This document shows, one piece after another, positions 1-8,813 of a stretch of 64,000 nt of DNA (position 1 is the stretch's first letter; each line of letters opens with the position of its first letter). The translations under genes were made by a program, and so were the position numbers. A model generated the notes under the pieces. The model made no database searches, was not told the DNA's origin, and was given only the letters and a program-made list of their open reading frames with translations. The stretch spans positions 1,426,001 to 1,490,000 of the forward strand of contig NZ_CP035037.1 in NCBI RefSeq assembly GCF_004028235.1. Direction: 5' to 3'. This stretch comes from Leucobacter muris (lineage in GTDB: Bacteria; Actinomycetota; Actinomycetes; Actinomycetales; Microbacteriaceae).

Positions 1-2552
1 TCGGTCACTCGAACGCCGACGAGGAGCTGCGGCAGCGCGTGCTCGCGGCGGCCGAGGCGGCGCAGCGGCAGCTCGACCTCGTGAGCGCGGCGCTGCCGAC
101 GCAGGCGATCCACGGCGACCTCACCGACGACAACGTGACGGGTCGTCGCGGCGATGATCGCCGCCTGCACCCGCACGTGGTGCTCGACCTCGGCGATCTC
201 GCCTACGGCTGGCGCGTCTCCGAGCTCGCCGTCACGGCGAGCTCGATGCTGCACCACGACCCCGAGCGGCCCCTGCGGGTGCTCGACACGATCGCGGCGT
301 TCCACCGCGCCGCGCCGCTCTCCAACGCCGAGGCGCGCGCCGTCTGGCCGCTGATCGTGCTGCGCGCGGCCGTGCTCGTCGCGAGCGGCTGGCGCCAGCT
401 CGAGATCGACGGCGGCAACGACTATGCCCGCGAGCGCATCGCGGGGGAGCAGGCGATCTTCGACGCCGCGACCGCGCTGCCGCTCGCGGAGGCGACCGAG
501 CAGGTGCTCGCGCGCCTCGGCATGCAGGGCGTCCCCCACGGGCAGGGGCTGCGCCTCGTCGCCGCGCCGAGCATTCCTCGCCGTGCGGGCGTCGACGGGC
601 CGGGCGGTCCCGGCCAGCGCCCGCTCGGCGCGCTGCTGGCGGGCCTCACCGGCGGGGTCGCCATGGTCGACCCGGGCGTCGAGAGCGAGGCGCTCGACGC
701 CGGCACGTGGCTCGAACGAGACGTCGCGGAGCGTCGTCTGGTCGATGCCGCGTTGCGCGACGGCGCCGCAGTCGCAGTGCTGCCGTACGGCGTCTACCGG
801 CTCACGCGCACGGCGATCGACTCCGTCGACGCGGCCGAGACCTGGCCCATCGGCACCGAGCTGTGGGTGGGCGGCGGAGGCGCGCTCGACGTGCTCGCGC
901 CCCTCTCGGGCAGTGTCGCGGCGGCGACGGAGCGCGGCGTGCTGCTCGAACTGCAGAACGGCTGGTTCCTCTCGATCGACGGTGTCCCGGCGCAGGTGGA
1001 GGTCGGCGCCGACGTTCGTGCGGCAGACCCGATCGTACGCCTCGCGGCGTCCTCGGATCCCCGTCCTCTCACGGTGACGGTGTGCCGCGGCGACGCGCTC
1101 GACGGAGCCGAGCCGCCCATCCTCTCGGTCGAGGTTCCGCAGCAGGGGCGAGCGCAACTCGTCGCCCCCGAGCGCGTGCCGGCGTGGGCGCGCTTCACGC
1201 ACGACCCGGCGTCGATCCTCGGCCTCGACTCGCTCGTGCAGCGCGACGAGTCCGCCGACGAGCAGACGAGGCGCGAGCAGATCTTCGCGAGCGCGCAGGA
1301 GCGCTACTACGCGAGCCCCATGCAGATCGAGCGCGGCTGGCGCCACCACCTCGTCGACACCACGGGGCGAGCCTACGTCGACATGGTCAACAACGTGACC
1401 GGCCTCGGGCACGGGCATCCGGGCGTCGCCGACGCGGTGAACCGGCAGATCCGCATCCTGAACACCAACTCCCGCTTCCTCTACCGCGAGCTGGCCGAGT
1501 ACAGCGAGCGCCTCCTCGCCCTGCTCCCCGAAGGCTCGGATCTCGACACGGTGCTGCTCGTGAACTCGGGTTCCGAAGCGGTCGACCTCGCGCTTCGGCT
1601 CGCTCAGGCCGCCACGGGCCGCAAGACGGTCGTCGCGCTGCGCGAGGCGTACCACGGCTGGACCATGGCCTCAGACGCCGTCACCACGAGCGCCTACGAC
1701 AACCCGTACGCCCTCGAGAACCGCCCCGACTGGATCCACGTGGCTGACGTGCCCAACCGGTTCCGGGGCACCTACCGCGGCGAGGCGGGCGACACGAGCG
1801 TCGGGGCCCGCTACGCCGCCGACCTCGGGGGCGACCTCGACGCCCTCGCGGCGTCGGGGCGACACATCGCCGGTTTCATCTGCGAATCGGTGCTCGGCAA
1901 CGCGGGCGGCGTGCTGCTGCCCGACGGCTACCTCGCCGAGGTCTACGACCGGGTTCGCGTCGCGGGCGGTCTGTGCATCGCAGACGAGGTGCAGGTCGGG
2001 TTCGGTCGCATGGGGTCGAGCTTCTGGGGCTTCGAACAGTCGGGAGTCGCCCCCGACCTCATCACCATCGCGAAGCCCATGGGCAACGGATTCCCGATCG
2101 GCGGTGTCATCACCTCGAAGCGCATCGCCGATGCGCTCACCACGCAGGGTCAGTTCTTCTCGTCGGCGGGCGGTAACCCGCTCAGCTGCCGCGTGGGGCT
2201 CGCAGTGCTCGACGCGATGCGGAGCGAGGGGCTGCAGCAGAACGCGCACTTCGTCGGCCGGCGCCTCGCCGACGGCTTCCGGGCTCTCGCCGAGCAGCAC
2301 GACATCATCGGCCCCGTGCACGGCGAGGGGCTCTACCTCGGCGTCGAGCTGGTGCGCGACCGCGAGACGATGGAGCCCGCCACCGAGGAGGCCGCCGCGA
2401 TCTGCGAACGGCTGCGCGAGCTCGGGGTGATCGTGCTCACCACCTCGGAGCGCTCGAACGTGCTCAAGGTGAAGCCCCCGCTCTGCCTCACCGAGGAGAG
2501 CGCCGACTTCGTCGTCGCCCAACTCGATCGCGTGCTGAGCACCGGCTGGTGA
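1..2552 (+). CDS. APH / M23-like / class-III aminotransferase fusion (5' partial)
   Basis: The reading frame is open to the left window edge (first full codon at base 3), so the N-terminus is missing; 849 residues are visible. The first ~150 look like the C-terminal half of an aminoglycoside-phosphotransferase-like kinase (IHGDLTDDNV, then VVLDLGDLAYGWRV). The middle (~nt 600-1200) resembles the degenerate M23/lipoyl-like domain known in such fusions. From ~nt 1290 to the end is a complete class-III PLP aminotransferase: NSGSEAVDLALR, DEVQVGFGR and the Schiff-base lysine in TIAKPMGNG (codon at 2073). The family resembles AGXT2L-type phospho-lyases acting on phosphoethanolamine or phosphohydroxylysine, so a kinase-plus-phospho-lyase on an amino alcohol is plausible. 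The substrate is inferred only. Confidence 0.85.
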   Translation, partial: GHSNADEELRQRVLAAAEAAQRQLDLVSAALPTQAIHGDLTDDNVTGRRGDDRRLHPHVVLDLGDLAYGWRVSELAVTASSMLHHDPERPLRVLDTIAAFHRAAPLSNAEARAVWPLIVLRAAVLVASGWRQLEIDGGNDYARERIAGEQAIFDAATALPLAEATEQVLARLGMQGVPHGQGLRLVAAPSIPRRAGVDGPGGPGQRPLGALLAGLTGGVAMVDPGVESEALDAGTWLERDVAERRLVDAALRDGAAVAVLPYGVYRLTRTAIDSVDAAETWPIGTELWVGGGGALDVLAPLSGSVAAATERGVLLELQNGWFLSIDGVPAQVEVGADVRAADPIVRLAASSDPRPLTVTVCRGDALDGAEPPILSVEVPQQGRAQLVAPERVPAWARFTHDPASILGLDSLVQRDESADEQTRREQIFASAQERYYASPMQIERGWRHHLVDTTGRAYVDMVNNVTGLGHGHPGVADAVNRQIRILNTNSRFLYRELAEYSERLLALLPEGSDLDTVLLVNSGSEAVDLALRLAQAATGRKTVVALREAYHGWTMASDAVTTSAYDNPYALENRPDWIHVADVPNRFRGTYRGEAGDTSVGARYAADLGGDLDALAASGRHIAGFICESVLGNAGGVLLPDGYLAEVYDRVRVAGGLCIADEVQVGFGRMGSSFWGFEQSGVAPDLITIAKPMGNGFPIGGVITSKRIADALTTQGQFFSSAGGNPLSCRVGLAVLDAMRSEGLQQNAHFVGRRLADGFRALAEQHDIIGPVHGEGLYLGVELVRDRETMEPATEEAAAICERLRELGVIVLTTSERSNVLKVKPPLCLTEESADFVVAQLDRVLSTGW

Positions 2553-2603
2553 TCCCGCGGCCGGCGGCTCGCGTCGCGTCGCAACCCGCCGGCCGCACCG
2601 CTC

Positions 2604-3962
2604 TCACAACTGCAGGATCGTCTTCGCGATCATGAAGTAGACGATCAGACCGGTCGCGTCGACGAACGTCGAGATGAACGGGTTGGAGAAGACCGCCGGA
2701 TCGACGCGCACCGCCCGTGCCAGCAGCGGCATGCAGCCGCCCACGGCAGCGGCCACCGTGCAGACGGTGAGCAGCGTGATCCCGATCACCGCGCCGATCT
2801 GCGGCGAGTAGACGAGCCCGGCGACCGCGAAGCCCAGCCCGCCGAGCAGCAGGCCGAGCATCGCCCCGGTGCGCAGCTCGCGCGAGAGCACCCGCAGCAG
2901 ATCCCTCGGGCCCACGTCTCCGAGGGCGAGTGCCCGAGTGACGGTGGTGGCGGCCTGGTTGCCCGTGTTGCCGCCGGTGCCGATGAGCAGCGGGACGAAC
3001 AGCGCCAGGACCGTCACCCGCTCGAGCGTCGACTCGAACACCGACAGCACCTGCACCGTGAGGGTCGCCCCGATCGCGAGCACGAGCAGCCACACCACTC
3101 GGGAGCGCACGATCGAGCGCACTGGCGTCGACAGGTAGGGGCGCCGCAGCGGTTCGGTGCCGCCCTGCCTCGCCGTGTCCTCGCTCTCCTCGCGCTCGAG
3201 GATGCGCACGGCGTCGTCGATGGTGAACATGCCGACGAGGCGCTGCTCGCTGTCGACGATCGGCATCGCGAGCAGCGCGAGATCGGCGCACCGGCGAGCC
3301 GCGCTCTCCGCGTGCTCGACGGCCGCGGCGGTGTGAGCCTGCTGCATCAGTTCCTCGACGCTCGCGCGGGGATCGGCGCCGAGCAGGTCTCGCAGGCTGA
3401 CGACGCCGACGACTCGTCTGACGTCGTCCAGCACGGGGATCGTGTAGACCGTCTCGGCGTCGTCGAGCCGGGCGCGCACCCGGGCGAGCGACTGGTCGAC
3501 GGTCAGCCCGATCCTGGTCCATACGTACTCGGGCGTCATGCGCCGGCCGACGCTGCCCTGGGGGTAGCCGAGCACGGCCGCAGTGAGCACCCGATCCGTC
3601 TCGGGCAGGCCCCGCAGCAGTCGAGTCGCGAGCGACGCGGGCAGCTCCTCGAGCAGCCAGGCGCGATCGTCGGGATCGAGCTCGGCGAAGAGCCGCGCGA
3701 CCTCGGCATCGTGCAGCCCTGCGAGCAGATCGCTCTGCAGCTCGGGGTCGAGCGATTCGAAGACCTCGAGCGCTCGCTGCTTGCCGAGCAATCGGAACAC
3801 CACCGCTCGTCGCCGCAGGCTGAGGCGGTCGAAGAGCGGAACCAGGTCGGCGGCCGTGAGCGGGGCCAGGGTCTCGGTCAGCGCGTGCAGGTCACGGGCG
3901 GCGAGCTGCTGCTCGATGGTGTCGATGAGCCCGTCGACGACGGGAATGCTCTGGGTGGTCAT
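2604..3962 (-). CDS. mgtE: Magnesium transporter MgtE
   Basis: 452 residues, normal for the family. An N-terminal MgtE_N helical domain (about 1-130) is followed by a CBS pair (about 140-255; VYTIPVLDD and LAMPIVDSEQ mark the two halves) and five C-terminal membrane segments beginning around residue 285, with the conserved GTGGNTGNQ pore-region motif. It is a Mg2+ channel of the cytoplasmic membrane gated by Mg2+ binding to the cytosolic domains. GAAGGAG sits 5 bases before the ATG and supports this start. A leader of about 250 nt with a promoter and a small ORF precedes it, suggesting post-initiation control. It converges on the aminotransferase gene. Confidence 0.93.
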   Translation of the reverse strand: MTTQSIPVVDGLIDTIEQQLAARDLHALTETLAPLTAADLVPLFDRLSLRRRAVVFRLLGKQRALEVFESLDPELQSDLLAGLHDAEVARLFAELDPDDRAWLLEELPASLATRLLRGLPETDRVLTAAVLGYPQGSVGRRMTPEYVWTRIGLTVDQSLARVRARLDDAETVYTIPVLDDVRRVVGVVSLRDLLGADPRASVEELMQQAHTAAAVEHAESAARRCADLALLAMPIVDSEQRLVGMFTIDDAVRILEREESEDTARQGGTEPLRRPYLSTPVRSIVRSRVVWLLVLAIGATLTVQVLSVFESTLERVTVLALFVPLLIGTGGNTGNQAATTVTRALALGDVGPRDLLRVLSRELRTGAMLGLLLGGLGFAVAGLVYSPQIGAVIGITLLTVCTVAAAVGGCMPLLARAVRVDPAVFSNPFISTFVDATGLIVYFMIAKTILQL

Positions 3963-4079
3963 GTGAGCTCCTTCACAGGAGGCGCACGCCTGGACGGCGC
4001 GGGCGCGGGTCGGCGCACCGCGAAACCTGTGCGGAACGCGGCGCTCAGAGAGATGCGCCGGGCCGCAGCGCCGCCTCGA

Positions 4080-4145
4080 CTAGTCGGAGCGGGTCGAAGG
4101 GGCGAGCACGTGGCCCGGCTGGTGACTGCAACTGTCACTGGGCAT
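4080..4145 (-). CDS. Possible 21-residue leader peptide upstream of mgtE
   Basis: In the mgtE leader an ATG at 4145 preceded by GAGGTGAG (ideal Shine-Dalgarno, 5-base spacing) opens a 21-codon frame ending TAG at 4080, 117 bases before the mgtE start. The peptide is MPSDSCSHQPGHVLAPSTRS plus Asp. Its ribosome-binding bases GTGAGC can pair with GCTCAC directly before the mgtE ATG, so the two initiation sites could compete. The context resembles Mg2+-responsive leaders, but no confident M-box (ykoK) match was found. The rest of the gap 3963-4345 holds the promoter and a GGCGCT/AGCGCC stem; nothing was seen in 4249-4345. Confidence 0.5.
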   Translation of the reverse strand: MPSDSCSHQPGHVLAPSTRSD

Positions 4146-4219
4146 GGGCTCACCTCGCTTCGGGTCGTGGGTCGGGGACCGCGAGCTCCGGCACAGCGGG
4201 CGCGACACGATCCGCAGCG

Positions 4220-4248
4220 ACCCTAACAGGAACGCGGATCGGCGACAA
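4220..4248 (-). promoter_or_regulatory. Predicted sigma-70-type promoter of mgtE
   Basis: On the minus strand TTGTCG (4243-4248) and TAGGGT (4220-4225) are separated by exactly 17 bases. Transcription would begin near 4213, giving a leader of about 250 nt that contains the 21-codon ORF. Confidence 0.6.
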
Positions 4249-4345
4249 GCCCGGTCGACGTGTCGGCGTGCGCCGGGACGCCGTGCGAGCACCTCCCGAC
4301 GTCCCGGCCCGCGGCGCGGAGCCGTCCCGCGCCGAGCCGCTCCGT

Positions 4346-4978
4346 TCAGCGGACGACTGCGAGAACCGCCTCCGCGAGGATCGCCGCGGCGATGACCACG
4401 AAGAGCGCCCCCGCCACGATGTCGAACCAGGGGGCGGCGCGACCGAACCAGCCGCGGAACGCGGCGGCCGACGACGCGATCGCGATCGAGAGGAACCAGG
4501 CGACACCGACGGCGACCATCGCGGCGATGATTGCGATCCGGGTGTCCCAGCCCGCCCCCGCGGGCAGGAACTGCGCCAGCAGCGCCGTGAAGAAGATCAG
4601 GGCCTTCGGGTTGGCGAGGTTCGTGGTGAATCCCAGCAGCCACGGCCGGGACACCGATCCCTCACCCCGATCCGCCTCTGCAACGCGCAGCTGCGCGATC
4701 CCGCTCCGCATGCTCTGCGCCCCGAGGAAGCCGAGCACCAGTGCGCCCGCGCTCTGCATGATCGGCAGCAGGCCGGGCAGCGCTTGGAAGAGCGCGGCGA
4801 GCCCCAGCACCGAGACGACGATCCAGAGCAGGTTGCCGCTCATGATGCCGAGCGCCGCGAGCACGGCTGCGCGTCGCTGCCGCACCCCGAGGCGCAGCAG
4901 CAGGAAGATGTCGGGCCCGGGCAGTGCGAGCGCCGCGAACCAGGCCAGGAGCAGCCCGCCCCAGCCGGCCGCGGTCAT
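4346..4978 (-). CDS. LysE/RhtB family exporter
   Basis: 210-residue integral membrane protein with the usual six hydrophobic segments. The family signature GPDIFLLLRLGVRQ lies near residues 20-35, after the first membrane helix. LysE/RhtB proteins export amino acids such as lysine, arginine, homoserine or threonine using ion gradients; the substrate cannot be read from sequence. It lies between the DUF1801 gene and the mgtE leader on the same strand, with a 119-base gap upstream and over 350 bases downstream, so it is probably transcribed separately from mgtE. Length is standard for the family. Confidence 0.88.
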   Translation of the reverse strand: MTAAGWGGLLLAWFAALALPGPDIFLLLRLGVRQRRAAVLAALGIMSGNLLWIVVSVLGLAALFQALPGLLPIMQSAGALVLGFLGAQSMRSGIAQLRVAEADRGEGSVSRPWLLGFTTNLANPKALIFFTALLAQFLPAGAGWDTRIAIIAAMVAVGVAWFLSIAIASSAAAFRGWFGRAAPWFDIVAGALFVVIAAAILAEAVLAVVR

Positions 4979-5097
4979 CGGCGCGGCCCCGGTCGGCTCG
5001 GGGCTGTATCGGGGCGGCGGAGCGGGGCAGCGGGCACGACCCCCATCCTCTCAGACGCGGCCGGAGGAGACTGCGGGCCCGGCCCGGCCTGCACGAC

Positions 5098-5520
5098 TCA
5101 GGCGGACTGCGCGCGAGTCTCGGCGAGGGAGTGCTCGAGCAGCTCACGCAGCGCCCCGCGGTCGACCTTCGCGAGCCGCGTGAGGTAGAGGCAGGCCTTG
5201 CTCGCGCGGTATGCACCGAGCCGCTCCATGAGGTCGGGCCAGCGCTCCGAGAAGCCGTCGACGAGGTAGAGCGTGTGCTTCGCCGATCCGGTGGCGAACG
5301 CGAGTTCGGGGGCGCGGCCGCCGTGCCCGCTCTCGTACCGGTACTCGTACTCCCCGAAGCCGATGATGCGGCCGGCCCAGACGACGGGCTCGGCGCCGCT
5401 GAGTTCCCGGTGGAGGGCGAGCAGCTCATCGGCCTCGGCCCGGCGCGGGCCGGCGACTCGGTCGAGCACCTCGGCGACGGGCGTGTCCGAGGGTGACATC
5501 GCGGGCTCTTTCGCTGCCAT
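5098..5520 (-). CDS. DUF1801 (YdhG-like) domain protein
   Basis: 140 residues from the ATG at 5520, chosen because GAGGAGA lies six bases upstream; a longer in-frame start at 5562 lacks such a site. The body (WAGRIIGFGEYEYRY, then LAFATGSAKHTLYLVDGF and a C-terminal ASKACLYLTRLAKVD) is typical of DUF1801 proteins, small cytoplasmic alpha/beta proteins of unknown biochemical role. There is no signal peptide or membrane segment. It stands alone upstream of the LysE exporter on the same strand and divergent from the PucR gene. Confidence 0.8.
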   Translation of the reverse strand: MAAKEPAMSPSDTPVAEVLDRVAGPRRAEADELLALHRELSGAEPVVWAGRIIGFGEYEYRYESGHGGRAPELAFATGSAKHTLYLVDGFSERWPDLMERLGAYRASKACLYLTRLAKVDRGALRELLEHSLAETRAQSA

Positions 5521-5730
5521 GGGATCTCCTCGCGGTTGATGGGGGCCCTGCAGGGTGTGCACACATCGTACTGCGCGGCGGGGGTCGGGGCGCGGCGATC
5601 CCGGAGCGGGCGCGGGGCGGGCTGAACGGGGCGGGCGCGGATCTCAGGGGCGCCGGGGGCGGTTCGCGAGCGGCGGCCGCGACTGTACTGAGTGATGAAG
5701 CGGTCGGGTTTGTTGTGCGATGATCTGATC

Positions 5731-7152
5731 ATGGCAGAGTCGGGATCCGTGATGCTGGTCGAGGACCTCGTGTCGACCGCGAGCGTCGGCATCGAGGTGC
5801 TCGCGGGCGGGGGCGGGCTCGGCCGGGAGGTGCTGTGGGCGCACAGCTGCGAGATGCAGGCGCCGGAGCAGTGGCTCGGGCCGCACGAGCTGCTGATGAC
5901 GGTGGGGCTCTGCGTGCCCGCGAATCCGGATGAGCAGCGCGGGTTCATCCGCCGCCTGGACGATGCCGGGCTCGCGGGCCTGATGATCGGCGACCACGAC
6001 GTCGCGCCTCCCGTGAGCGAGGCGATGCTCACGGAGGCCGAACGCCGTGATTTCCCCCTGCTGCTGGCCGCCACCGAGACCCCGTACGCGGTCGTGTCGC
6101 GGCACGTGGCCGCCGCAACCTCCTCATCGCAGATCCTGCAGGTGCTCAAGCTGAGCAAGCTCTACCAGGTCGCGGCGAACGCCGACGACGATTTCGCGGG
6201 GCTCATGGCGGGGCTCGGCGCCCTGCTCCGGGCCGATCTGCGGGTCGTGGACAGTGCGACCGGCATCACGGTGCTCGAGACGGGGCGGGCGCAGCAGGGG
6301 GCGCGAGCGAGCGAGCGCCGGGTGCGCAGCTACCCGCTGCGAGGGCGGCACGCCGCCGAGCTGATTCTCGTCGAGTACCCGGGGGAGCCCGTCGAGAGCT
6401 TCATCCTGGTGCACCTCATGAAGGTGCTCGAGGTGACCATCGATCGGGTGCTCGGGGCCGCCGATGCGCGTGCACAGCGATCGGCGCAGGCGCTGGCCGG
6501 CCTGCTCGCCGGAACCCAGCCCGACGAGGCCGAGAGGATACTCGGCGACTCGCTGGCCGGCGGGTACCAGGTCGCGGCATTCGCCGAATCAGCGGAACGG
6601 ATCGCGCGCGGGGTGGCTCTGCGAGAGCTGCCGGTGCTGGTCGGCGCGGGGCGCACGAGCCACCTCGCGCTGATCCCGCTGTCGCAGGTGGCGCAGATCC
6701 GCGAGCTTGCCGAGGCCTCCGAGGCACGGTTCGGCGTCTCCTCGGTGTTCATCGATCATCGCGATGTGGGGTCCGCCGCCGAGGAGGCGGCGCGGGTGCT
6801 GACCGCCGCTCAGTTCAGCGGCCGCGCGTGGACCGAGTTCGAGGGCACGACGATCGCCGTGCTCTCGCGATCGAATCGCGAGGCCGAGGAGATCATCGGG
6901 GGCGTGCTCGGCCCGCTCGCCGAGGGCTCCGACGGGGCGCGCAAGCTGAGGGAGAGCCTCTTCGCCTATCTGCGGCACGATCGCCACTGGCAGCGCGCAG
7001 CCGACGAGCTCGGCATCCACCGCCAGACGCTCTCCTATCGCCTGAACCGCATCGAGCAGGAGACGGGCCTCAGCGTGACCCGATCCGCCGACATCGCCGC
7101 CTTCTGGGTGGCCTACCAAGCCTGGGAGAGCGTGCGCGCGGCGGAAGGGTGA
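5731..7152 (+). CDS. PucR family transcriptional regulator
   Basis: 473 residues from ATG 5731. The N-terminal PucR ligand-sensing domain (about 1-120, containing ELLMTVGLCVP) is followed by a GGDEF-like middle region and a C-terminal helix-turn-helix (about 420-465: HWQRAADELGIHRQTLSYRL). PucR-type regulators typically control purine, amine or amino-acid catabolism and usually act on adjacent genes; here those are the FAD oxidase, cupin and POT transporter downstream. No clear ribosome-binding site precedes the start; earlier ATGs exist at 5692 and 5695, so the exact start is uncertain. A second PucR paralogue lies at 28 kb beside gabTD. Confidence 0.88.
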   Translation: MAESGSVMLVEDLVSTASVGIEVLAGGGGLGREVLWAHSCEMQAPEQWLGPHELLMTVGLCVPANPDEQRGFIRRLDDAGLAGLMIGDHDVAPPVSEAMLTEAERRDFPLLLAATETPYAVVSRHVAAATSSSQILQVLKLSKLYQVAANADDDFAGLMAGLGALLRADLRVVDSATGITVLETGRAQQGARASERRVRSYPLRGRHAAELILVEYPGEPVESFILVHLMKVLEVTIDRVLGAADARAQRSAQALAGLLAGTQPDEAERILGDSLAGGYQVAAFAESAERIARGVALRELPVLVGAGRTSHLALIPLSQVAQIRELAEASEARFGVSSVFIDHRDVGSAAEEAARVLTAAQFSGRAWTEFEGTTIAVLSRSNREAEEIIGGVLGPLAEGSDGARKLRESLFAYLRHDRHWQRAADELGIHRQTLSYRLNRIEQETGLSVTRSADIAAFWVAYQAWESVRAAEG

Positions 7153-7201
7153 GCGTCCGCAGTCGGGGGACCCGTCTGCCGGTATTCATACCAGGGTACA
7201 T

Positions 7202-7240
7202 ATGATTAATCATTTTTGATCTCCGTGACGATGCTCATCG
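7202..7240. promoter_or_regulatory. Two palindromes in an AT-rich patch; candidate PucR operator
   Basis: A perfect 12-bp palindrome ATGATTAATCAT (7202-7213) stands in an unusually AT-rich patch, followed by CGATG-CT-CATCG (7229-7240). A TAGGCT -10-like hexamer follows at 7255-7260, before the FAD oxidase gene. The position suits the operator of the adjacent PucR regulator; binding is inferred. Confidence 0.4.
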
Positions 7241-7302
7241 ACGTTCTCGGTGCGTAGGCTCGCTGCATCAGCTTCCGCCGTCTCAACGAGGATATGGATT
7301 TT

Positions 7303-8709
7303 ATGACGCAGCAGAGTTACTCGGCCCCGGGGTTCGTCAACGGAGAGGTCTCGTTCTGGATGCGCAGCACCGGCCGGCCGACGCCGAGGCCGGCCCTGCC
7401 GGGAGACGTCTCCGCCGACGTCGCGATCGTCGGCGCCGGCCTCACGGGGCTCTGGACGGCCTACTACCTCAAGAAGGCGCGGCCCGAGCTCGAGATCGTC
7501 ATCATCGGGCGCGAGTTCGCGGGATTCGGAGCCTCGGGCCGCAACGGAGGCTGGATGAGCGCGGAGCCCGCGGGTCAGTTCCGCCGGTATGCGAAGTCCG
7601 GAGGCGTCGAAGCCGCCCGCGCGCTACAGCGGGAGATGTTCGGCGCGGTGCGCGAGTCGATCGAAGTCGCACGGGCCGAGGGCTTCTCCGAGGATCTCGT
7701 GCACGACGGCCTCGTCCACGCCGCCACCAACGCCGCCCAGCTCGCCCGCGCCCGCGCTCACATCGCCGAGATGCGGCAGCAGGGCTGGGGCGAGGGCGAC
7801 GTGTTCGAGCTGTCGCCCGCCGAGCTCGGCGAGCGCGTGCGCATCGAGGGCGCCCAGGGCGGCTACTGGACCCCCCACTGCGCGCGGGTGCACCCCGCCA
7901 AGTACACGCGCGGGCTCGCGGCGACCGTCGAGGGGCTCGGGGTCACGATCTACGAGGGCACGACCGCGATCAGCGTGGAGCCGCATCGGGTGCACACCGA
8001 CCGGGGCGTCGTCGGCGCGAAGTTCGTCGTGGAAGCGCTCGAGGGGTACACGCTCTCGCTGCAGGGCAAGGCCCGCAAGCTGCTGCCGATGAACAGCAGC
8101 ATGGTCATCACCGAGCGGCTCTCCGACGCCCAGCTCGATGCGGTCGGGTGGCACGGAGCGGAACTCGTGGGCGATGTGGCGCACAGTTTCACCTACATGC
8201 ATCGCACGCAGGACGGCCGCATCGCGATCGGCGGCAGGGGAGTGCCCTACAACTTCCGATCGAGCTTCGACCGCGAGGGGCGCACCGCCGACTCCGCCGT
8301 GCTGCAGCTGAAGAAGCGGCTGGGCGAGCTCTTCCCGGCTCTCTCCGACGTGCGCCTGGAGCAGTCCTGGTCGGGTGTGCTCGGCGTTCCGCGCGACTGG
8401 TGTGCCTCGGTCAACTTCGACCGCTCATCCGGTGTGCTGACCGCCGGCGGCTACGTCGGCCACGGCCTCTCGGGCACGAACCTCGCCGCGCGCACCATGC
8501 GCGATCTGATCCTGGGCGAGGACACCGCGCTCGCGCGCCTGCCGTGGATCGGCCGCCGGGCGCGCAACTGGGAGATCGAGCCCGTGCGCTGGATCGGAGC
8601 GACCGCGCTCTACGCCGTCTACGGATACGCCGACAAGCGCGAGTATGCCCTCGACGCGCCCCGCACACACTGGACCGCGCGCATGGCCAACCTCGTCAGC
8701 GGCCGCTAG
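7303..8709 (+). CDS. FAD-dependent amine/amino-acid oxidoreductase (DAO/PuuB-like)
   Basis: 468 residues. Residues about 35-70 form the ADP-binding fold (ADVAIVGAGLTGLWTAYYL), followed by GASGRNGGW, a flavin-contact motif typical of gamma-glutamylputrescine oxidase and related DAO-family flavoproteins. A C-terminal VLTAGGYVGHGLSGTNLA closes the FAD domain. The likely reaction is oxidative deamination of an amine with O2, in the cytoplasm. ATG 7303 is preferred over ATG 7294 because GAGGA at 7288-7292 is 10 bases from the former and only one from the latter. It heads a run with the cupin and POT transporter and follows the PucR regulator, suggesting amine or gamma-glutamyl-amine use. Confidence 0.85.
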   Translation: MTQQSYSAPGFVNGEVSFWMRSTGRPTPRPALPGDVSADVAIVGAGLTGLWTAYYLKKARPELEIVIIGREFAGFGASGRNGGWMSAEPAGQFRRYAKSGGVEAARALQREMFGAVRESIEVARAEGFSEDLVHDGLVHAATNAAQLARARAHIAEMRQQGWGEGDVFELSPAELGERVRIEGAQGGYWTPHCARVHPAKYTRGLAATVEGLGVTIYEGTTAISVEPHRVHTDRGVVGAKFVVEALEGYTLSLQGKARKLLPMNSSMVITERLSDAQLDAVGWHGAELVGDVAHSFTYMHRTQDGRIAIGGRGVPYNFRSSFDREGRTADSAVLQLKKRLGELFPALSDVRLEQSWSGVLGVPRDWCASVNFDRSSGVLTAGGYVGHGLSGTNLAARTMRDLILGEDTALARLPWIGRRARNWEIEPVRWIGATALYAVYGYADKREYALDAPRTHWTARMANLVSGR

Positions 8710-8813
8710 CGAACCCCCGGAGTCGCGCCCCGCCCCTCCGCCGCGCCGCGCGAGGGCGTTTCAGCGCGCCCCCATCCCTTCCCACTCCCTTCTCAGAGAG
8801 CAGAGGAACACAC

